NCBI GenBank assembly: GCA_009377375.1
Contig: WHUE01000019.1
Coordinates: 1-48,504 of the forward strand
Direction of reading: 5' to 3'
Source of the DNA: Alphaproteobacteria bacterium
Lineage (GTDB): Bacteria; Pseudomonadota; Alphaproteobacteria; MPNO01; UBA2964
Length of the DNA: 48,504 nucleotides
The position numbers were made by a program, and so were the translations under genes. The notes beneath the pieces are model-generated. The model did no database searches. It was not told where the DNA came from and saw only the letters and a list, made by a program, of their open reading frames with translations. Below are positions 11,428 through 19,034 of the stretch, piece by piece. How positions within the stretch are numbered: position 1 is the stretch's first letter; the number at the start of each line of letters is the position of its first letter.

Positions 11428-12228
11428 TCATGCGCGGCCGGCGGCCTGCCGGGCGAGGGCGGAGAGGGGGAGCAGCGCGCCCAGCGCAGCGACCACCGAC
11501 GCGCCGACCGGCAGGTCCGCGGCATAGGCCAGAGCGAGCCCGCCGGCGCTGCCGACGAGTCCCAGCGCGATGCCGAGACCGAGCCGGGCCCCGAACCCCG
11601 CGACCAGCAGCGAGGCGCAGAACGCCGGGATAATCAGGCAGGCGAACACGAGCAGCACGCCCGCCGCGCCGACCGACAGCGTGATGACCACGGCAAAGGC
11701 GGCGAAGAAGGCGAGCTCCCAGCCGTGCCTCCCCCCGCCGTCCCCGAAGGACAGCGCATGGAACTGGCGGCGGGCGGCGACGGCGAGCGCGGCGAGCGCG
11801 GCGTAGGCGGCGGCGACGACGGCGATCTCCGTCCAGGACACCCACAGGATCGAGCCGTTGAGCAGGGTCTTCAGCGCCTCCATCCCCTGCACCGAACGGC
11901 TGAGCGCCAGCACCGACAGCGCGGTGGCCACCACATAGGCGGCGCCGATCACGACCTCGCGCGCAGTCTTGTCCGCCACCCGCCGCAGCAGCGAGAAGCC
12001 GAACCCGGCGAGCAGCGCGCCGCCCAGCGCGAACAGCCGGGCCCGCCAGCCATGCATGTCGCCGTCGATCAGGAAGGCGCAGACGGCGCCGAGCGCGGCG
12101 GCCTGCGCCAGCGCCAGGTCGACGAAAATGATGCCGCGCGCCAGCACGTGCAGACCCAGCCAGGTGTGGGTGACCACCATCAGCCCGGCGAAGACGAAGG
12201 CCGGCAGCAGGATGTCGAGCGCGCTCAT
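11428..12228 (-). CDS. znuB: ABC-3 family metal permease, ZnuB-like
   Basis: A 266-residue integral membrane protein with about eight helices, matching the ABC-3 permease family that imports Zn(II) or Mn(II). The start ATG at 12228-12226 overlaps the TGA of the upstream binding-protein gene (ATGA), indicating translational coupling. The Zur-like operator at the head of the operon points to zinc. No ATPase gene lies in the operon or elsewhere in the window, so ZnuC must come from another locus or the importer is incomplete. The longer frame upstream of 12228 is antisense-like sequence over znuA and is not counted. Confidence 0.85.
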   Translation of the reverse strand: MSALDILLPAFVFAGLMVVTHTWLGLHVLARGIIFVDLALAQAAALGAVCAFLIDGDMHGWRARLFALGGALLAGFGFSLLRRVADKTAREVVIGAAYVVATALSVLALSRSVQGMEALKTLLNGSILWVSWTEIAVVAAAYAALAALAVAARRQFHALSFGDGGGRHGWELAFFAAFAVVITLSVGAAGVLLVFACLIIPAFCASLLVAGFGARLGLGIALGLVGSAGGLALAYAADLPVGASVVAALGALLPLSALARQAAGRA

Positions 12229-13133
12229 CGCGCCGCCGTCAGCGCGTCGGCGATGGCGTCGAACAGGGCGAGATAGTCGCCGGCCGCCGGTGTCGCGCCC
12301 ACGCTGTGCGGCAGCACGGCGACGCGGATGCCGGTGCGGTCGTGCAGCAGGGCCGCCGACCGGCGCTCGAAATAGGGCGCCATCACCAGCAGCCCGATCC
12401 GTTCGCGCCGGATGCGCTCGATCAGCGTCCGCAGATGGGCGGCGGTGGGCGCGATGCCCGGCAGCGGCTCCACCTGACCGACGATGCGGAAGCCGAACGC
12501 GTCGGCGAGATAGGAGAACGTCCTGTGATACGAGATCGCCGTCTTCCCTCGGAGCGGCGCGAGCCGGGCCCGCCATTGCGCCAGGCGCGCGTCGAGCGCG
12601 GCCTCGAACCCGGCGAGGTTTCGCCCGTACAGCGCCGCATTGGTCCCGTCCAGCTGCGCCATGCGGGCGGCGATGGCGCGCGCCGCGCGCCGGCCGTTTT
12701 CGGGGTCGAGCAGGTAATGCGGGTTACCCTCCGCATGCACATCGCCCATCGACCGGTCGATGGGCCCCGCCGGCTTCTCGATCAGCCGCACGCTGTGCGA
12801 CAGGTCGAGATGGCCCGGCGCGCCGGGCAGGATGCGCCCGTTGCGCGCCGCCCTCAGCGCCGCCGGCAGCCAGCCGATCTCCAGCTCGGCGCCGACCGCC
12901 AGAAGCAGGTCGGCGCCATACAGGGTGCGGATCATGCTGGGCCTGGCGGCGGCATGATGCGGGTCGCCGCCGCCCCCGGTCAGGCCTGCCACCGAAACCG
13001 CCTCGCCGCCGACGGCGCGGGCGAGCGCGGCAAGGTCGCTGGTGGTCGCCGCCACGCGGAGCCCGGCCGCCGATGGCGGCGCGAGCCCCGCGAAGAGCGC
13101 GGCGAGGACGAGGAGAAGCCCGGTCCTTCGCAT
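12225..13133 (-). CDS. znuA: Periplasmic zinc-binding protein, ZnuA-like
   Basis: Cluster A-I substrate-binding protein of 302 residues with a signal peptide (MRRTGLLLVLAALFAGLA) and a start of the mature protein LRVAATTSDLAALARAVGG. Probable metal ligands are His59 (GGDPHH), His139 (NPHY) and His203 (SYHRTF), the three-histidine set of this family. The His/Asp-rich loop seen in E. coli ZnuA is absent. It passes metal to the ZnuB-like permease encoded immediately downstream with overlapping codons. The porin gene lies 11 bp upstream. The choice of zinc over manganese rests on the operator sequence. Confidence 0.87.
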   Translation of the reverse strand: MRRTGLLLVLAALFAGLAPPSAAGLRVAATTSDLAALARAVGGEAVSVAGLTGGGGDPHHAAARPSMIRTLYGADLLLAVGAELEIGWLPAALRAARNGRILPGAPGHLDLSHSVRLIEKPAGPIDRSMGDVHAEGNPHYLLDPENGRRAARAIAARMAQLDGTNAALYGRNLAGFEAALDARLAQWRARLAPLRGKTAISYHRTFSYLADAFGFRIVGQVEPLPGIAPTAAHLRTLIERIRRERIGLLVMAPYFERRSAALLHDRTGIRVAVLPHSVGATPAAGDYLALFDAIADALTAAR

Positions 13134-13144
13134 GTCGCCCTCCG

Positions 13145-14491
13145 TCAGAACGTGTGGGCGAAATGGCCGCCGAGCGAAAACTCCGCCTGCAGCCAGATGG
13201 TGTGCGCCCCGTCCTCGCCCTGCGATTCCAGGTGATGGGCGCGGTCGTGGTTGTATTGCAGCCGCAGCTTGCTGAACTCCGTCGGGAACCAGGTCAGCGC
13301 GGGCGAGACGCGGAAGCGCGAATCGCGGTCGGGATCGTCGAAGGCGTCGCCGTCGCCTACCGCGCGGTCGAAGCGCAGCCCCGCGACCCAGCCGGGGGTG
13401 AAGCCCCAGTTGGCCTGGACGAAGTAGCCCCAGTCGTTGAGGTCCTCGCTGTCCGGCCCGGTCTCGAAGTTCCGGTGCATGCCCTCGGCGTGGAGCGACA
13501 GGAACGGAAAGCCGCGCACGGTCTGCTCGGGCTGCCATTTGGCATAGACGTCGGCGCCGTAGATCGAGGTCCGGTTGCCGCTGCCGGTGGAATTGCGGCC
13601 CCATGCGCCCGACAGGCCGAAATTGGCGGCGACCGTGTCCGACAGGTCGACCCCGTTGAGCCACCGCGCCGAGTACAGCACGTCGCCCAGATTGCGCACC
13701 TCGCGGTTGTCCGCGGGCAGGCCGCCGACGGTCTCCTCCTCGTCCGCGCCGCCGAGGAAGCTCTTGGCCCCTTCGCCCCGGGCGTTCTGGACTCCGAAGG
13801 TGATCTCCGAGAACCACGGCGCCGGCGTCAGCCAGGACAGCCGCGCGCCGGGATTGCGCAGCCCGTCGCCGCCGAGCAGCCGGGTGCTGATGACCGGCGC
13901 GTCGACGAAGTCGAACTGGTGCAGGTGCAGCGTGTTGTGCCGCCCGAACTCCGTCAGGTACTGCCCGGCCTTGGCCTGCAGCCCGCCGGGCAGGGACCGG
14001 GTGACGAGGAAGGCCTCCTCCAGCTCCACATTGGTCTCGCCGTCGGCGTCCATGAAGATGGCGATATGCGCCTGCGCGTCGAAATAGGGATCGACCGTGC
14101 CGCCGAGGAACAGCTCGGCGCTCTGCACGGTGAAGCCGTTCTTGTTGGGGTCGTGGCCACCCCCCTGGACGGTGGAAAGCTGCGTGTCGTCGAGGCTCGA
14201 TCCGCCGCCGGCGAAGGTGCCGGACAGGCCGACCTGGAACGCGTTGCCGGCCCCGCCGGTGAATTGGCCGGCGCCGGCGGCGGGGGCCGCGGCGGGCTTC
14301 TTCCGTTCGAGCTCGCGTATGCGGGCCTCCAGCGCCTCGACCTGGCTGGCGTGGCTCTGCTGGATTTGCCGGATCTGCTGGCGAATGGTCTCCAGCGTCT
14401 CGCCCGACTGGGCGGCGGCGGGCGGCGCGAATGCGATGGCGTAGACGGTCGCGGCGGCAGCCGCGAAAAGGGCGGGGTACGTGGCAGACAT
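13145..14491 (-). CDS. Outer-membrane porin with N-terminal coiled coil
   Basis: The 448-residue protein has a signal peptide ending near AAAQ, then a coiled coil (about residues 30-70, ETLETIRQQIRQIQQSHASQ onward), an Ala/Pro linker and a long beta-strand-rich region with alternating aromatic residues. It ends in Phe (HFAHTF), as expected of outer-membrane beta barrels. It resembles phosphate-selective or DcaP-like porins with an oligomerising coiled coil. Sitting 11 bp upstream of znuA in a Zur-headed operon, it probably lets zinc or a zinc chelate cross the outer membrane, which is inference. The ribosome site GAGG precedes ATG 14491. Confidence 0.8.
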   Translation of the reverse strand: MSATYPALFAAAAATVYAIAFAPPAAAQSGETLETIRQQIRQIQQSHASQVEALEARIRELERKKPAAAPAAGAGQFTGGAGNAFQVGLSGTFAGGGSSLDDTQLSTVQGGGHDPNKNGFTVQSAELFLGGTVDPYFDAQAHIAIFMDADGETNVELEEAFLVTRSLPGGLQAKAGQYLTEFGRHNTLHLHQFDFVDAPVISTRLLGGDGLRNPGARLSWLTPAPWFSEITFGVQNARGEGAKSFLGGADEEETVGGLPADNREVRNLGDVLYSARWLNGVDLSDTVAANFGLSGAWGRNSTGSGNRTSIYGADVYAKWQPEQTVRGFPFLSLHAEGMHRNFETGPDSEDLNDWGYFVQANWGFTPGWVAGLRFDRAVGDGDAFDDPDRDSRFRVSPALTWFPTEFSKLRLQYNHDRAHHLESQGEDGAHTIWLQAEFSLGGHFAHTF

Positions 14492-14560
14492 GATTGCCTC
14501 CTGATGGGTCCGAATCTCCGTGACGGGACGCCGTGGCTCGGCACGGCGCGGCGGTCGGGA

Positions 14561-14869
14561 TCAGGCAGGAGGCGCGCGCGACGACCACGAGGCGCCGCTG
14601 AATCGGGCGGTGGCCTGGTGGTCGGCGCATTCGTGGCAGAGACGGAAACGGGCCGGCCGCGCCGGCAAGGCGGGAGCCGGCGCCGGTGTGGCGGCAAGGG
14701 TCGCGATCTGGCAGGCGTTTTCGGACTTGTCGAAATGGACATGGCTGTCGGCCGCTGCGTCGTGCAGCGCCGCGTGCAGCAGCGCCAGCACGAAGACGCA
14801 CAGCATCGCCAGCGGCCGCACCCCGCGTCCCCGGTCCTGTCCCCGCCGGCCTGTTCCGTTGCGCCCCAT
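14561..14869 (-). CDS. Small secreted or membrane-anchored His/Cys-containing protein, first gene of the metal operon
   Basis: A 102-residue product with a basic start, one hydrophobic segment (about 20-35, LAMLCVFVLALLHAALH) and then a short stretch rich in possible metal ligands: HDAAADSHVHFD, a lone Cys near residue 53 and CHECADH near residue 78. Such small proteins (DUF2946- or CopL-like) often head metal-responsive operons, but I cannot assign it to a family with certainty. It lies 45 bp downstream of the Zur-like palindrome and 69 bp upstream of the porin. The sequence is otherwise Ala/Pro/Arg-rich, so part of the C-terminus could be read-through of GC-rich DNA. Existence is likely but not certain. 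Confidence 0.55.
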   Translation of the reverse strand: MGRNGTGRRGQDRGRGVRPLAMLCVFVLALLHAALHDAAADSHVHFDKSENACQIATLAATPAPAPALPARPARFRLCHECADHQATARFSGASWSSRAPPA

Positions 14870-14913
14870 TCGACCCTGCAGCCCCGTCCGCGCCAGTAAG
14901 GCGCGGACTTATT

Positions 14914-14930
14914 ATGTTATACTATAACAT
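14914..14930 (-). promoter_or_regulatory. Zur-type operator (zinc-responsive repressor site)
   Basis: A perfect inverted repeat ATGTTAT-ACT-ATAACAT, with TTTC following on the plus-strand right side, agrees closely with the published Zur box pattern GAAATGTTATANTATAACATTTC. It stands in a conspicuous A/T island within GC-rich DNA. The reverse strand contains TATAGT that could act as a -10 element, so Zur binding would block transcription of the His-rich protein, porin, znuA and znuB genes when zinc is plentiful. Confidence 0.8.
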
Positions 14931-14999
14931 TTCTACCGTGATCGTAAAGCGGGCGCGGGCGGCTAACGTCGCCGCGCATTACCCGGCAATCTTTCAAGT

Positions 15000-15078
15000 G
15001 TCGCCCCGGCCTTGGAGCCGGGGCCCGGCTGCCGAAAGGCGCGGCGGGGTCTGGACCCCGGCTCAGGGCCGGGGTGAC
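15000..15078. repeat. Long imperfect inverted repeat of the intergenic palindrome type
   Basis: The left arm at 15000-15026 and the right arm at 15053-15078 are complementary apart from one bulged base and a few mismatches. Both are built on CCCCGGCC and GAGCCGGGG. The element lies downstream of the MarR gene and upstream of the zinc operon, where it may fold into a transcript-end hairpin. It looks like a dispersed intergenic palindrome, but only one copy of this sequence is visible here. Confidence 0.6.
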
Positions 15079-15119
15079 AACCGAGGGAATACCTTCAATG
15101 CCCCAGCGGGCCGCCCCGC

Positions 15120-15635
15120 CTATGGCAGTCCGGCGGCGTGGTTGATCAGCCTTTCCAGCGTGGCGCGGAACGCTGCCGCTTCTTCCGCGCCGAGGCAGGC
15201 GGTGATGGCGCGGTAGCGCGCATTGGCCACCGGCAGCACCGTGTCGTAGAAGGCGCGCCCCTCCCCGGTCAGCGAGACGGTGAAGCTGCGGCGGTCCTCC
15301 GGATGGCGGATGCGGTGTACGCGGCCCTTGTCCTCCAGCCGCCGGATGGCGCGGCTGATGGTCATCTTGTCCATCGACCAGCGCGCGGTGATCTCCACCG
15401 CCGTAAGTTCGGGATAGCGGGCAAGCGTCATGATCACGCGCCATTCCGGCAGCGATACGCCGAAACGCGTCTCGATCTCGGAATAGAAGGCGCGGGTGAT
15501 GCGGTTCGACAGCAGGTGAACCAGCGTAAGGGCATTGTCGGCCGGAGCCGGGGTTGTCGCGGGCGAGCCGTCGTCAACCGTCTGATCTGTAAGAATTTCC
15601 GCCGTGGTCTTCGCAGGCTGCGTCGTTCGATTCAT
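15120..15635 (-). CDS. MarR family transcriptional regulator
   Basis: A 171-residue winged-helix protein. After a disordered N-terminal extension of about 35 residues comes the MarR core: LPEWRVIMTLARYPELTAVEITARWSMDKMTISRAIRRLEDKGRVHRIRHPEDRRSF (about 65-121, recognition helix followed by the DRRS wing). MarR proteins bind DNA as dimers and usually respond to phenolic or other aromatic ligands. It is transcribed in the same direction as the Bug receptor gene that ends 213 bp upstream. With catabolic genes nearby, control of that cluster is plausible but unproven. Confidence 0.87.
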   Translation of the reverse strand: MNRTTQPAKTTAEILTDQTVDDGSPATTPAPADNALTLVHLLSNRITRAFYSEIETRFGVSLPEWRVIMTLARYPELTAVEITARWSMDKMTISRAIRRLEDKGRVHRIRHPEDRRSFTVSLTGEGRAFYDTVLPVANARYRAITACLGAEEAAAFRATLERLINHAAGLP

Positions 15636-15786
15636 CCGCTCCGCTCGAGATTGAGCCCGCCTCCCGGCTTCGCGCGCGGATTATGGTTGGACGTTTATGG
15701 AGGGCCCGCGCCTTATTCGTGCCCAGTATACGGCGCGGGCGGTGCCGGGCGCAATCGAGCCGGCGTTGCGGTGCGCGCAAACGGAC

Positions 15787-15810
15787 GGGGCGCACCCGAA
15801 GGCGCGCCCC
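15787..15810 (-). terminator. Hairpin after the Bug receptor gene
   Basis: GGGGCGC (15787-15793) and GCGCCCC (15804-15810) form a 7 bp GC stem around a ten-base loop, 39 bases past the end of the minus-strand receptor gene. There is no U-tract, so it may protect the mRNA end rather than terminate efficiently. Confidence 0.3.
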
Positions 15811-15848
15811 GCGATTGCGTCCGCCCGGGACGGCTGCGCTGTTGCCTG

Positions 15849-16916
15849 CTACTTGCGGCCGATCAGCGTCTTGGCCTGCGCGATGAGGGCCGGCGGGGTG
15901 GCGTAGAACTTCTCGATCAGCGCCTGCGCCTCGTCGCCCGACATCGGCGCGAAATCCACCTTGATCCGCTTGCCGTCGGCAATCAGCGCCGGGTCCTTCA
16001 TCGTGTCCATCAGCGCCTTGCGCAGCGCGGCGACCCGCTCCTTCGGCGCGCCCGGCGGGGCGGCCAGCGGGCGGGCGAGCTGCGTCTGACGGAAGATCAC
16101 GTCCATCACCTGCCGGTCCTCCGGCTTCTTCAGCCGGTCGTAAAGCCGCGTGGCGCCGCCGAAGAAGGGCACCGCCTTGTCGGGCCCGAACTGGACCATG
16201 ATCTTCAGCTTGCCGGAGTCGACCATGTCGCGGAAGGCGCCCTTGACGGAGGACTCGAACATGCCGCCGCTCGCATGCACCTCGCCGTTCTGCATGGCCA
16301 GGCTGATCGCCTTGGTGCCCTTGTAGCCGTAGATCACCTTGATCGGCAGGTCGAAATAGTTCTTGAGCACCAGCGGGTGCTGGCTGGTGATCGCGGCCGG
16401 CGAGGTTGAGCCGAACAGGATCTCCTTGAGCTTCCCCTCCTTCTTCAGCCTGAGCGCGTCGTCGAGGGTCGTCACCCCCTGTCCTCCGCCGTTCCAGATG
16501 GCCAGGCTGGCCGTGTCCTGGTGCATGGACCCGATCCAGTCGAACTTGCGCGGGTCGAACTTCGCCTTGTCGTTGCCGAACAGGGGTTCGAGCGCGGTCG
16601 AGGCGGCGAACACGCCCAGCGAGGATCCGTCCTTCGGTGCAGCGTTGTAAAGGAAGTTGGCGACCTTCATCGATCCCGCGCCCGGCATGTTCTGCGGCAC
16701 GATCGTCGGATTGCCCGGGATGTGCTTGCTGAGATGCCTCGCGACCACCCGGGTGGTGGTGTCGTACCCGCCGCCCGCGCCGTAGCCGATAAGGATGGTA
16801 AGCTGCTTGCCCTTGTAGAAATCCGCCACCGCGTCGGCGCGTGCCGCGGGGGCCGCCAGAAGCGCCGCCGCGCCTGCGGCGGCGGCGATGGTCCCGAACA
16901 GAATGCATCTCGTCAT
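15849..16916 (-). CDS. Bug/TctC family periplasmic binding protein, orphan
   Basis: A 355-residue tripartite-tricarboxylate-transporter receptor with a signal peptide (MTRCILFGTIAAAAGAAALLA, cut near ARA). It has the family start FYKGKQLTILIGYGAGGGYD and the later NMPGAGSMKVANFLYN block. Bug proteins bind carboxylates or other small anions between two lobes. No TctA or TctB membrane genes are present here, so either transport uses distant subunits or the protein senses rather than transports. It is divergent from the TauD-type dioxygenase gene at 17085, with a 168 bp shared control region, which hints that its ligand is a substrate of that pathway. Confidence 0.88.
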   Translation of the reverse strand: MTRCILFGTIAAAAGAAALLAAPAARADAVADFYKGKQLTILIGYGAGGGYDTTTRVVARHLSKHIPGNPTIVPQNMPGAGSMKVANFLYNAAPKDGSSLGVFAASTALEPLFGNDKAKFDPRKFDWIGSMHQDTASLAIWNGGGQGVTTLDDALRLKKEGKLKEILFGSTSPAAITSQHPLVLKNYFDLPIKVIYGYKGTKAISLAMQNGEVHASGGMFESSVKGAFRDMVDSGKLKIMVQFGPDKAVPFFGGATRLYDRLKKPEDRQVMDVIFRQTQLARPLAAPPGAPKERVAALRKALMDTMKDPALIADGKRIKVDFAPMSGDEAQALIEKFYATPPALIAQAKTLIGRK

Positions 16917-17055
16917 GGTCTTCTCCCTGGTTCCCTGATAACCCCTGAATCCCGCTTTCCGGGCACCGGAAGGCCCTGCCCTCCGGTTCCGCCCGCGGCG
17001 TTGCCCCGGACGGATTTGTCGCCATACTAGGGCCGCGCCCTTACGCGCACAATGT

Positions 17056-17067
17056 TTAGATACCTAA
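17056..17067. promoter_or_regulatory. Possible operator between the Bug receptor and the dioxygenase genes
   Basis: TTAG-ATAC-CTAA is a short inverted repeat in the divergent intergenic region, 17 bases before the chosen dioxygenase start. Its size fits a MarR- or GntR-type half-site pair. Short palindromes arise by chance, so this is weak. Confidence 0.2.
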
Positions 17068-17084
17068 CCGAATGGGACGCCCCC

Positions 17085-17942
17085 ATGCCGATCGCCGTAA
17101 AGCCCCTGTCTCCCGCCATCGGCGCCGCCGTCACCGGGGTGGACCTGTCGCAGCCGCTGGACGACGCCGTCTTCGCCGCGATCATGGCGGCGTGGCTCAG
17201 GCACAGCGTGCTGGTCTTCCCCGGCCAGGACATCGCCGACGAGGACCAGGTCCGCTTCTCCGCCCGGTTCGGCCGGCTGGGCAGGCGCAAGCGCAAGGTG
17301 GCGCGGCCCGAGGCCGGCGACGTGCATCCGGCGGTGATGCTGATTTCCAACATCCGCAGGGACGGCGTGCCGATCGGCTCGCTGCCCGACGGCGAGATGA
17401 TGTTCCATTCCGACGGCGCCTATACCGACGTGCCCTATATCGCCACCTTCCTGTACGCCATCGAGATCCCGAGCGTCGGCGGCGACACGCTGTTCGCCAG
17501 CCTCTACGCCGCGGCCGAGGCGCTGCCCCCGGACCTGCGGGCGCGGATCGAGGGCAGGCGGGCGGTACATACCTACTACGCCGGCACCACCGACAAGGCG
17601 AACCCGGCGGCCTCGCTGTCCGGTGAGGCGGCGAAGCCGATCCTGCGCGTTCACGAGCAGTCCGGCCGCGAGGCGCTGTTCGTCAGCCGGCTGATGACCG
17701 ACCGGATCGAGGGCATGGACGCGGACGAGAGCGCGGAAGTGCTGGAGGCCCTGTTCGCCATCGCCGAGCGCGAGGAACACATCTACCGGCACAGATGGAC
17801 GCCGGGCGACCTGGTGGTCTGGGACAACCGCGCCTGCAACCATGCGCGGACCGATTTTCCCGGCGGCGAGCGCCGTCTGCTGCGCCGCACCACTGTCGAA
17901 TCGCTGGAGGGCGCGGACCCGCTGCAAGGAGTAGTCGCATGA
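17085..17942 (+). CDS. TauD/TfdA family Fe(II)/2-oxoglutarate dioxygenase
   Basis: A 285-residue non-haem iron oxygenase. The 2-His-1-carboxylate triad is His108 and Asp110 (MMFHSDGAY) with His252 (NRACNHART). An Arg-rich strand further on (GERRLLRRT) supplies the 2-oxoglutarate anchor. Family members hydroxylate and so cleave sulfonates, aryloxyacetates or similar compounds. The start PIAVKPLSPAIGAAVTGVDL is typical, so ATG 17085 is preferred to ATG 17052, which would overlap the possible operator. The TGA overlaps the ATG of the next gene, so the two proteins are made together and probably act on one compound. Confidence 0.87.
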   Translation: MPIAVKPLSPAIGAAVTGVDLSQPLDDAVFAAIMAAWLRHSVLVFPGQDIADEDQVRFSARFGRLGRRKRKVARPEAGDVHPAVMLISNIRRDGVPIGSLPDGEMMFHSDGAYTDVPYIATFLYAIEIPSVGGDTLFASLYAAAEALPPDLRARIEGRRAVHTYYAGTTDKANPAASLSGEAAKPILRVHEQSGREALFVSRLMTDRIEGMDADESAEVLEALFAIAEREEHIYRHRWTPGDLVVWDNRACNHARTDFPGGERRLLRRTTVESLEGADPLQGVVA

Positions 17943-18955
17943 CCGCGCTGAAGCTGAAGATCGCCACCGTCCCCTACGACCGCGTCACCGCGCTGCGCAC
18001 CGGCGAGGTCGCGCCGGAGGGAATAGAGCTCGATTACGTTGCCGGCATCCCGGCGCATTCGATCTTCGTCCGCATGGCGGAAAAGCACGAGTTCGACGTG
18101 TCCGAGATGTCGCTCGCGCTCTACAGCACGCTGCGGGCGCGGGGCGAGTTTCCTTTCGTCGCGCTGCCGGTGTTCCCGTCACGGGTATTCCGCCACGGCG
18201 CGATCTTCGTCAACAGGGCGTCCGGCATCGAGACCCCGAAGCAGCTCGAAGGCCGGCGCATCGGCATCCAGGAATACCGCCAGACCGCGCTGGTCTGGGC
18301 GCGCGGCATGCTGCGCGAGGACCACAGCGTGGACACCTCCACCATCGAATGGGTCGAGGGCGGCATCAACGGCCCGCGCCATCTGGAAGCCTCCGACGTG
18401 CGCCCGCTGGGGCCGGTCTCGATCTCCTATATCGGGCCGGACAGGACCATCAGCGACGCCGTCGCGTCCGGCGAACTGCCCGCCGCGATCAGCGCGCGCC
18501 AGCCGGACAGCCTGCGCTTCACCGACAGGGTCGCGCGGCTGTTCTCCGACTGGCGGGCCGAGGAGCGGAGCTACTTCCAGCGCACCGGCAACTTCCCGAT
18601 CATGCACACCGTCGTCATGCGCGAGGACCTGTATGAGAAGGAGCCCTGGATCGCGCAGAGCCTCTACGTCGCGTTCGAGCGCGCGAAGGCGCACGCGGCC
18701 AGGATGAACCGCTATACCGGCGTGCTGATGAACATGGTCCCCTGGCTGCACGAGGAGCTGGACGAGGCGGACGCGGTGTTCGGCGGCGATCCGTTCCCCT
18801 ACGGGCTCGAATCCAACCGCGGCCCGCTGGAGACCTTCATGCGCCACCTCGTCGGCGACGGGCTGCTGGCCAGCGAGCCGAAGATCGAGGACCTGTTCGC
18901 CCCCGTGGAGGAAGGCGTCGGTCGCGAGGACGCCTACATCAAGGGGCTGGCGTAG
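17939..18955 (+). CDS. 4,5-dihydroxyphthalate decarboxylase-like / periplasmic-binding-fold protein
   Basis: A 338-residue protein without a signal peptide, starting LKIATVPYDRVTALRTGEVAPEGIEL, the pattern of the 4,5-dihydroxyphthalate decarboxylase family, which has the type II periplasmic-binding fold. Members include true decarboxylases of phthalate breakdown and uncharacterised relatives often labelled ABC substrate-binding proteins. Lack of an export signal favours a cytoplasmic enzyme. A clear AAGGAG lies 7 bases upstream of ATG 17939, which overlaps the dioxygenase stop. Substrate is not determined. Confidence 0.75.
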   Translation: MTALKLKIATVPYDRVTALRTGEVAPEGIELDYVAGIPAHSIFVRMAEKHEFDVSEMSLALYSTLRARGEFPFVALPVFPSRVFRHGAIFVNRASGIETPKQLEGRRIGIQEYRQTALVWARGMLREDHSVDTSTIEWVEGGINGPRHLEASDVRPLGPVSISYIGPDRTISDAVASGELPAAISARQPDSLRFTDRVARLFSDWRAEERSYFQRTGNFPIMHTVVMREDLYEKEPWIAQSLYVAFERAKAHAARMNRYTGVLMNMVPWLHEELDEADAVFGGDPFPYGLESNRGPLETFMRHLVGDGLLASEPKIEDLFAPVEEGVGREDAYIKGLA

Positions 18956-18960
18956 GAAGA

Positions 18961-18977
18961 CCTCCGTCACGCGGAGG
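18961..18977. terminator. Hairpin between convergent genes
   Basis: CCTCCG (18961-18966) pairs with CGGAGG (18972-18977) around a five-base loop in the 79 bp gap between two converging genes. It could end transcripts from both sides; no T-tract is seen. Confidence 0.3.
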
Positions 18978-19034
18978 GGGCGCGCCTCGCTCCGGTCGTC
19001 CCCCACAAGAGGGGAGGGAGACGGCGCCAGCCCT

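Noticed and set aside
10165-12276. A 703-codon plus-strand frame over the reductase and znuB genes
   Set aside because: Antisense shadow without any recognisable domain.
11969-14899. A 976-codon plus-strand frame over the porin and znuA genes
   Set aside because: Low-complexity Arg/Ala-rich product on the strand opposite three recognisable genes.
15000-15078. The inverted repeat as a CRISPR repeat pair
   Set aside because: The arms are inverted rather than direct, there are only two, and no cas genes are present.
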